Source: Tanypteryx hageni (taxonomy: Eukaryota > Arthropoda > Insecta > Odonata > Petaluridae). From it: a stretch of DNA of 64,000 nucleotides. Shown here piece after piece: positions 57,261 through 64,000 of this stretch. Every line of letters begins with the position of its first letter. The stretch's first letter is position 1. A program made the translations under genes and the position numbers. Under the pieces are notes generated by a model that was not told where the DNA came from, did no database searches, and was given only the letters and a program-made list of their open reading frames with translations. The DNA lies in the NCBI GenBank assembly GCA_028673005.1, contig CM054120.1, forward strand, positions 55,736,057 to 55,800,056, read 5' to 3'.

Positions 57261-58549
57261 ACGTATGGAGAAAATAAAAAAAATTGCTTCAAGGAATCAA
57301 TTTTGAAATCCTAAAATTTTATTTTATTTTAAAAGCCAGGTCCTGTTTGTTCTAAGGGCGCCAAATATTGCGAGGCGCTAACCCGATCATTTACCTTTAC
57401 ATGAATTCCAAATGAATAAATACAGTATACCTACCAATCTATATCGTGCAATAGGATAAAATCTAAGAAGCATTCCTTTTAATTTTTCATTATAAATATT
57501 TTTAGAGAAGAATGAATAAATCTACTTGTACTTGTAATTATCTCAAAACAAATTAACGGAGGAAGAAGCTAGAATGCTACACCGCGCAGGGCGCGAAAAT
57601 ACATCGGACCGCCCTTGATTAACGGCATCCATGTAACGACCTCATTTATAGAAAATATTCCTCTATTTGAATAATTTGAACTCTTTAAAAAATATGATCG
57701 CCTTAATATTACAATGCTTCAATCACACATGATGTACGACATTAAAGTAAGGAAAAAAAACACTAACAATCTGATTTTTTCGAAAGAATAATCATGCGCG
57801 ACTGTAACAGAAGAAGCATACCTATATGCTCGAGACTTGCTACAAAACCCCAAATCCCGTCGCTCGACAGCAGGCCAGGGTTGATCCTTGGGGAAGGGGC
57901 GGAGGTGATCAAAGATGAAAATAAAAACTGTATGAAAATCTCTTCGAAATGACGCGGATTTCAATATTTAAAAAGGAAATAAGGATTCGTTACGAATATA
58001 TACGTATATAGAAATTTTTCTCCGATGTTATATTTTATATTCTAATTCGTTTAAATGATACATATTGGTAAAATATTGGCATCTTAACGCAATGTTGCCA
58101 TGCCTACCAACTACATTGTTAAACTTCGAAACCCAATTGCTACTACAAGCCATATAAGTTTCAGCGTGCTTTAAAGACGATAATTACGAAAAAGAGAGAA
58201 ATAGGGAAAAAGGCGGAAATAATTTTATTAGAAAAAATGTAAATAATATTGTTTGCGTTATTGACGGAAAGGAATACCGAAAATAAGAAATACTATTTAA
58301 AAATATTAAAATTGGTCAGAATGAGCTAAATTCAATATCACTGATATGGAAAAGCTATGAAAATATGGGGAACGTGCTGGACGTTCTAATAAACTAACCA
58401 AGCATTTAGATATTATTGGGATGAAGGATTGTGGGAAAGGTAACGGGAGTTAGGTAAAAGAATTGAGGATTTAAGGACGGTTTTGGATATAGCGACCTTA
58501 TGAGAGGATTAAAATAATCAATAAATTACAAAAATATCATCAAAGCTAG

Positions 58550-59195
58550 ATTTACCGTCTATTTGTCTGATTGTGAGTGTCAAGCTATTAAAACGTGAAT
58601 AACTCGATCAAGAGTGTTGAAAAAAAAAATTTTAGAAATAAAATATTAAAATATAAAACCACCTTCCCGAAAGAAGATTTTAAAACATTCAAAATTTCGT
58701 AGAGGAAATGGGAGAAATAGTGGAGATAAAATGGAGAATGAAAGAGTAATGGAGAAAAGGGAGAGGAATGAAGGACGGAGAAAGGAGGAAGATAGTGAAT
58801 AAGTAGAGAAGAAATGAGGAAGGAGAAAGAATTGAAGAGGGAGTGAGAATTGTGGCTGAGGGAAGGAGAAGAGTAGCATGGTGAAGAAAGGGGGGGGAAA
58901 GCGTGCTGTGGGAGAGAGGCGGAAAAGAAGAGGGATGGAGAGAGAGGGGATAGATGGAGGGAAAGAGGAAGCTTGGAGGGAGTGAGTTAGGATGCAGAAA
59001 GAGAGAAAGACGGAGGGTGAGGGGTAGGTCGAAGGGAGAGAAGAAGGATGGAGGGAGAGTGGAAGGGAGGAGGGAGTGGATAATGATGCAGTGAGAGAGG
59101 AATTTGGAGGGAGAGAGTAAGGATGAAGGGGGAGGGGAAGGATGGAGGGAGAGAGGGATGAGGTAAGGAAAGTGGTAAAGGGAGGGTGGAGGAAG
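58550..59195 (+). repeat. unit A terminal block: conserved 130 bp then GA-rich tract
   Basis: TTTGTCTGATTGTGAGTGTC and AATAACTCGATCAAGAG precede a purine-rich tract (GGAGGGAGAG type). Minus-strand frames of up to 188 codons here are P/S/L-rich artefacts. Confidence 0.85.
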
Positions 59196-59204
59196 ACAAA
59201 AAAG

Positions 59205-59302
59205 ACAAACAACCAAAAACTCGCAAATGAAGCTACTGCTCCAATAATGAGGCTCTTATAAAGGTTCCCTGATGTAGTTTACAGTAAAAAAAGTTAAATA
59301 AA
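59205..59302 (+). pseudogene. second copy of the small gene, only the 3' UTR left
   Basis: CAACCAAAAACTCGCAAATG.. aligns with the 3' UTR after the TAA of the first copy and keeps AATAAA at 59297. Promoter, exons 1-2 and coding exon 3 are missing: the GA tract of unit A joins almost directly to the 3' UTR. Confidence 0.7.
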
Positions 59303-61940
59303 ATGTTTTTAAACTGTTATAAGCTCTTTTCTTATTCTAATCCAATAAATTCAATCGATAATACTTAATGCGCGAAAATATTTATTGCAACCTTTGGCTT
59401 ATTTTTTATTTTAATCTAAAATGGACATAATATCATCGAAGATAGTTGATACTTGAATTGAAAACGCCCATAAGAATCATATAAACCTACGATATCAGCG
59501 TAGGGAAGCTTATGGTTCGTAATAACAGGCTTTGAGTGTCTGTTTCAGCATTTATAAAATTGGAGACTTTACTGTTTATGGTAAAAAGGCATTCAAATAA
59601 ATTCTCATGGTGAACGGTGAATATATCGAGATTTTTAATGGAAAAAAGAGATAAAGTATAACATTTTTTTAATCCGAATTACGGTATGCATACAACGCCT
59701 CCGTGTTGAATAAGCAAATACTTTTTTCCAAAAATAATACACGGCAGATTACCAGCCACTTAAACGGTAGATGTATACCGAAGAAATCGGTTGATAGGAA
59801 GTAACCCGTATCAGATAAACACATTAAAATTAAATACTTATAATAATCCACTAATATATCTCGCATTCTCAAACGGAGAAAATCTAATGTGGAAACCACA
59901 TGAGCCGGTTTTTGGTTTTTTCACGACTTCTTAGTAATTCCTACGTTTGGTAAGCTCACATTGAGCACGGGGTACACATTCTCAAACCAATTTTTCATCC
60001 CCTTTCCGTTCAACGTTTCTTACACCCTGACATATCTCATTGGTGACATCGATATAGACCAGTTTGGTCTATATCTATAGCACTGTTTGGTGGAATTAGG
60101 TTTAATACGTCCTTCGCTGTGGAAACGTTATTAGAGTGGTGTGCGTCTATTAATGTTTAAAGAAACTATTATACCGTTTCTTGAAATAATCTTCTCTAAG
60201 TTGCATAGTCTAGAGTTTTTTTCATTATGATTTGATGTAGTGTACTCTATTGCTAGGAAATTTTATTCCCCTTTAAGAAATTCGTCGGGAACGTTGTATT
60301 AATTTCCAATTTTATATTTTTACTACTTTTTCAAATTTTAAGGGATATTAATAGCTGGTTGAAACTGAAGAAAAGATACTAATAGATATTAATTGATTCC
60401 AAAAAATTATTTTGCCGAGTTAGTAAAAGGTTTTTGAAGGACTTGAAGGAAACGACAGAAACCCAGCGGAAACGTGTATTCTTTTATATAAATTTTACGA
60501 TAATTTCAATAAGAAATTCATTTCAACGATAATCTCCATACATACATCTACACATACTTAGTGAAAGCAGCTGATGTGATCGAACATCGAAGGTACAGAA
60601 TAATAAATTGTTATAAGTCAACTGAAACCATATTTGTATTATTCATTTCGTAATAATAATTATAATAGAAAATGGAGATACAATCAGAAATAACTTTTCA
60701 AGGGTATGTGCTATAGTGTATCACAAATAGACACGTTTCTTGCGATGATGTACTTGAATTAATTTCTGATCTGGATTTTATTGAGCTTGAGTTAAACGAC
60801 AAACAGAAATCGTGAATATTTTACTTTTACTTAATAAATTCGTTGAGAACCGTTGTGCATTAAATGCATTTATGTAAATAGAGCAGGTCTAATTTACATC
60901 GGCTGCTATGAAAATTGCTTTCGTACTTGAAAGCTGGGTGAGTTGTTTGGAAATAATTAATAATGCCTAATAAATCAAACATAAAAATAATAAGAATAAT
61001 CCTCAGCTAAATTAATGTATCTCTTTACATTTAAGTTGAATTATTCGTAGTAAATCTATTCTACTTTCACTTACAAAACGCCATATGCGGAAAAAATGAA
61101 AATAAGCGTTTTTAAGCACGTTTATACCATCATTGTAGATGATTATTTTCACACATTGCGTGTTCAAGAAAAAACATTATATATACCTTTATATTATTTG
61201 TCTCTATATGTCACAGTTTAATTTTCAAAAATTTAACAATATCACGTGTGAATATCATCCTTATTTAAGACCTCACTCATTTAAGATTAATTAATTCTAA
61301 TACACAGTTTAGTTTGTTTTAGTCATATGAACTTTTTATAAGTAATTACACATTAATTTTTCATATCAAATTATTATTCAAATGCAAAGAAACATCTATT
61401 TATTATATTTTTAGAGTAGAATGAATAAATAAACCTGTACTTTGTAAATATCTCAAAAAAAATTAACGGAGGGTGACGCTAGAATGCTACAGGGCGCAGG
61501 GCGACAAAATCCATAGTTCCGCCCCTGATTAACGGTATACATGTAACGACCTCTTTTTGAATAATTTGTACTCTTTAAAAAATCTGATCACCTTAATAAT
61601 ACAATGCTTCAATCAAACATGATGTACGACATTAAAGTAAGGAAACAAAAACCACTAGCAATAAGATTTTTTCGAAAGAATAATCCTGCACGACTGTTAC
61701 AGAAGAACCATACCTATATGCTCGAGACTTGCTACAAAGCCCCAAATCCCGTCGCTCGACAGCAGGCCAGGCTTCATCCTTAGTGGAGGGCCGTGATCAA
61801 AGATGAAAATTAAAAATACTGATTGATAATCTCTTCGAAATGACGCTGGTTATAATATTTAAAAAGGAACAAGGTTTTTGTCACTAATTTATACGTATAT
61901 AGACAAAATTTCTCCGATGTTATATTTTATTATTTTTTCG

Positions 61941-62923
61941 ATTTATCTTGGAATAGGAGGTAATTTCCCCACCCCTTGAATTCGACTTTTCACGTCATTT
62001 CTACAGAAAGATAAATTGCATACGCAATATCATTCATAAAATATGTACTAAACAAGATGGATAAGTATACTCCAAAAATGGAATACACAGATATTCCCAA
62101 GGAGTTCTAAATGGGATGTACGTATGAAACGGTATCGAAAGATTGAGCAGTTCTTGAATTGTTATATCCGAAACTAAAGGTCGTAAAAATGTGATCTCTG
62201 GGAACATCATGTAGTAAATGTTGTCCTCTAACCGAATCATTTCTTAAATCTATACCTCTTAGTAGATCATATAAGCACATGAAAGAGAAATATATCGATT
62301 ATAAATTATTTTTTGCTGAGAGAACCGTCTTAGCGATGGATGTAAACAAAATATTTACCGATTTTCAAAACACTTTGAGGAAATCTCTTGCTACTAAGAC
62401 GAAACTCCCAAGGATAGTATTTATTGCGAATACAGTAATCTCGGGTTCGATTCCAAAAACCTTCCTTCCCATTTTTATTTACATGGCAAATCTCAAATCC
62501 ATCGTGAAGGATAATTTATTCTTGCGGATTAAAATATCATATCTTTAGAATTGTAATATCCATGCGGGATATACACTATCCACTGAGAAAATAAATTAAG
62601 TTTAAAATTTTTATCGTAGCATTTTCTTTGTTAATAGTATTTCTTAGAATCTCGCGTGAATACTGGCGTTATTAAAGATTTATCACGCATTACAAGAGTG
62701 ATTCCATCGAAAGAACTAGGAGTAATTGTAAAAATTAATCGGGTTCGACTCCAGCGAATCATTTCTATATCTCAGATTGGAACCCGTTAGAATGGACTTT
62801 TGGACGTGAAGACTTTTCTTCTTTTCGAAATTAAAAATAGAAACATTTTACCTTCGATCTTTGTTTCTGGACCATTCTAAAGAATGCATTCTCAAGTTTA
62901 TTATTAAAATTGTTATTTTTTCG
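61941..62923. mobile_element. insertion of about 980 bp in unit B with a 10-bp direct repeat
   Basis: Absent from unit A. TATTTTTTCG occurs at both edges (61931-61940 and 62914-62923). The insert holds GGGTTCGATTCC (62453) and CGGGTTCGACTCC (62740), B-box-like phrases, and an open frame 62279-62548 without recognised domain. Family unknown. Confidence 0.6.
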
Positions 62924-63908
62924 CCTTCGGCACGAAATCGCTCATGTTAATTCTTTGAATTGTATATATCGAAATTCTTGTCGTTTTAACTAAATATTGC
63001 CTTGCCTATCAACTACAATATAAAACCACGAAACCCCATGCTTTGAAGGTTTTTCTTCTGAGATGGACAGAAAGACGGAAGGAAGAGGAAATAATTTTTT
63101 TAGCAATCAATTTACACATCATTCGCTGCGTTTTTTACAATAAGGAATAAATAACAATCAGAAATATTTACCAAAGGCATTAAAAATCATAAAAATGATC
63201 TGAATATAATATAATTGTATTGGAAATGGTATGAAAATCGGAGGATCGCACAAAACGTTATAATAAACATAGCGAGCATGTAAAAATTTTGGAGTGAAGG
63301 TTTGTACGATAGGTAACGAGGGTTAGGTAAAACGAATGGAGGACTTGAGGACGATTTTGGGACTAGGGAGAGAAAGAGACGTATAAAAACAATCACAAAA
63401 ATAAATATCAAAGATATGATGACCGTCCGTTTGTTTGATTGTGAGTGTCAAGCTATTAAAACTCAAATAACTCGATTAAGGATGGAAATATAAAATTGAA
63501 AATTGGGTGAAACAATCTATGCCGATATATAAAAGCTTAACTGATTGAAAATTTGCGAAAATATTCTAAATTTCCTAGTGAAAATGGGAGAAACAATGGA
63601 GATAAAAAGGAGAATGGTGGTGTAATGGAGAAAAGAAAGGCAAATGAAGGGCGGAGAGAGGTGGGTGATAGTGACTAGGAAGAGAAGAAATTAGAAAAGG
63701 GGGAAGAAAGAAGTGAAGAGGGAGGGAGAAGTGTGGTTGAGGAAGAGAGGAGAGAGACTGGGGAGGGGTGGATGGAAGGAAGGAGAAGGGAGATAAGGAA
63801 GAGCGTGCTATGTGAGTGAGGGAGAGAGGGGAAGGATGGAGGGAGCGAGGAAGAAAGGAGGGGGTGAGGGATGAAGGAGGTAAAGTGGATAATGTGAGAG
63901 TGGAAGGA

Positions 63909-63978
63909 ATCTTCAGAGGATTTTGTGTTTCGCCAAGCTGTGGAGTGCAGTGTTGAATTCACCGCCTATTTTTATCAG
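63909..63978 (+). promoter_or_regulatory. promoter and exon 1 of a third copy of the small gene
   Basis: GAATCTTCAGAGG, GGAGTGCAGTG and CCTATTTTTATCAG/GTGTGT align with 52735-52815 of the first copy, with the donor retained at 63979. The body of the gene would lie beyond the window. Confidence 0.55.
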
Positions 63979-64000
63979 GTGTGTCACATTTTTTCGTAAT

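Larger units (their letters stand above)
54633..59200 (+). repeat. tandem unit A (about 4.6 kb)
   Basis: From the 3' UTR of the small gene to the next GA-rich tract. It aligns in order with 59205-63900: ATTCAATCGATAATACTTA (54773/59349), GGACATAATATCATCGAA (54846/59424), CAACGCCTCCGTGTTGAATAAG (55118/59695), TAATACGTCC (55515/60104), ACAAAACGCCATRTGCSG (56500/61073), CCCCAAATCCCGTCGCTCGA (57849/61740). An extra block of about 650 bp, 56840-57490, is absent from B and includes a piece of repeat X (57110-57260). No convincing second gene lies in the unit; frames seen in one copy are not kept in the other. Confidence 0.85.
59205..64000 (+). repeat. tandem unit B (runs off the window)
   Basis: Diverged copy of unit A as anchored above, ending with the conserved TTTGTTTGATTGTGAGTGTC block (63431) and its GA tract (63590-63900), followed by the promoter of the next gene copy. 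Confidence 0.85.

Noticed and set aside
58646..59226. Minus-strand frames of 79-188 codons rich in P, S, L and F
   Set aside because: All arise from the purine-rich tract read in three frames; overlapping frames are equally open, which argues against selection.

Overview
The window reads as a transposon-dense stretch of an animal nuclear genome, most likely an arthropod. It is AT-rich. The few credible genes have GT-AG introns and TCAGT-type initiators. The repeats are typical of arthropods: Penelope-like, CR1/Jockey-like and other LINEs, hAT, piggyBac, pogo/Tigger, Helitrons and tRNA-derived SINE-like pieces. I cannot name the species. There are no bacterial operons, rRNA genes or CRISPR arrays.

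Layout. 1-2.9 kb: decayed Penelope-like element (RT plus GIY-YIG, minus strand) followed by an inverted-repeat block. 4.4-5.7 kb: hAT relic. 5.9-7.0 kb: foldback of about 1.1 kb. 7.4-8.6 kb: pogo/Tigger relic. 9.9-15.5 kb: cluster of about 780-bp non-autonomous Helitrons, some head to tail, one interrupted by a tRNA-like retroposon. 15.5-15.7 kb: two tRNA-like sequences head to head. 16.3-16.9 kb: clean hAT MITE. 17.0-17.6 kb: minisatellite. 17.7-18.6 kb: possible 5' end of a minus-strand host gene. 19.8-33.6 kb: hAT, CR1-like LINE, Tigger and piggyBac-like fragments, some nested. 34.8-36.2 kb: a multi-exon gene with a La-module-like product and two in-frame stops. 37.2-40.7 kb: hAT element with internally inverted segments. 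41.4-43.4 kb: piggyBac with intact TTAA boundaries and a broken transposase. 43.8-48.6 kb: an interspersed repeat, a ribozyme-like inverted repeat, TA arrays, a LINE and one more Helitron.

48.9-64.0 kb is the most interesting part: about three copies of a roughly 4.6-kb tandem unit. The unit holds a small three-exon gene encoding a 58-residue hydrophilic protein, with a purine-rich (GA) tract directly upstream of its promoter. The first copy is intact (promoter near 52.78 kb, stop at 54,632, polyadenylation signal at 54,720). The second has lost everything upstream of the 3' UTR. The third begins at the right edge of the window (exon 1 ends near 63,978). A nearly open CR1/Jockey-like LINE sits in the GA tract of the first unit, flanked by direct repeats of about 117 bp.

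Most open frames in the window come from AT/TA arrays or GA tracts, or are chance frames, and were left out. Identities rest on reading conserved motifs by eye; no alignment or search was run.
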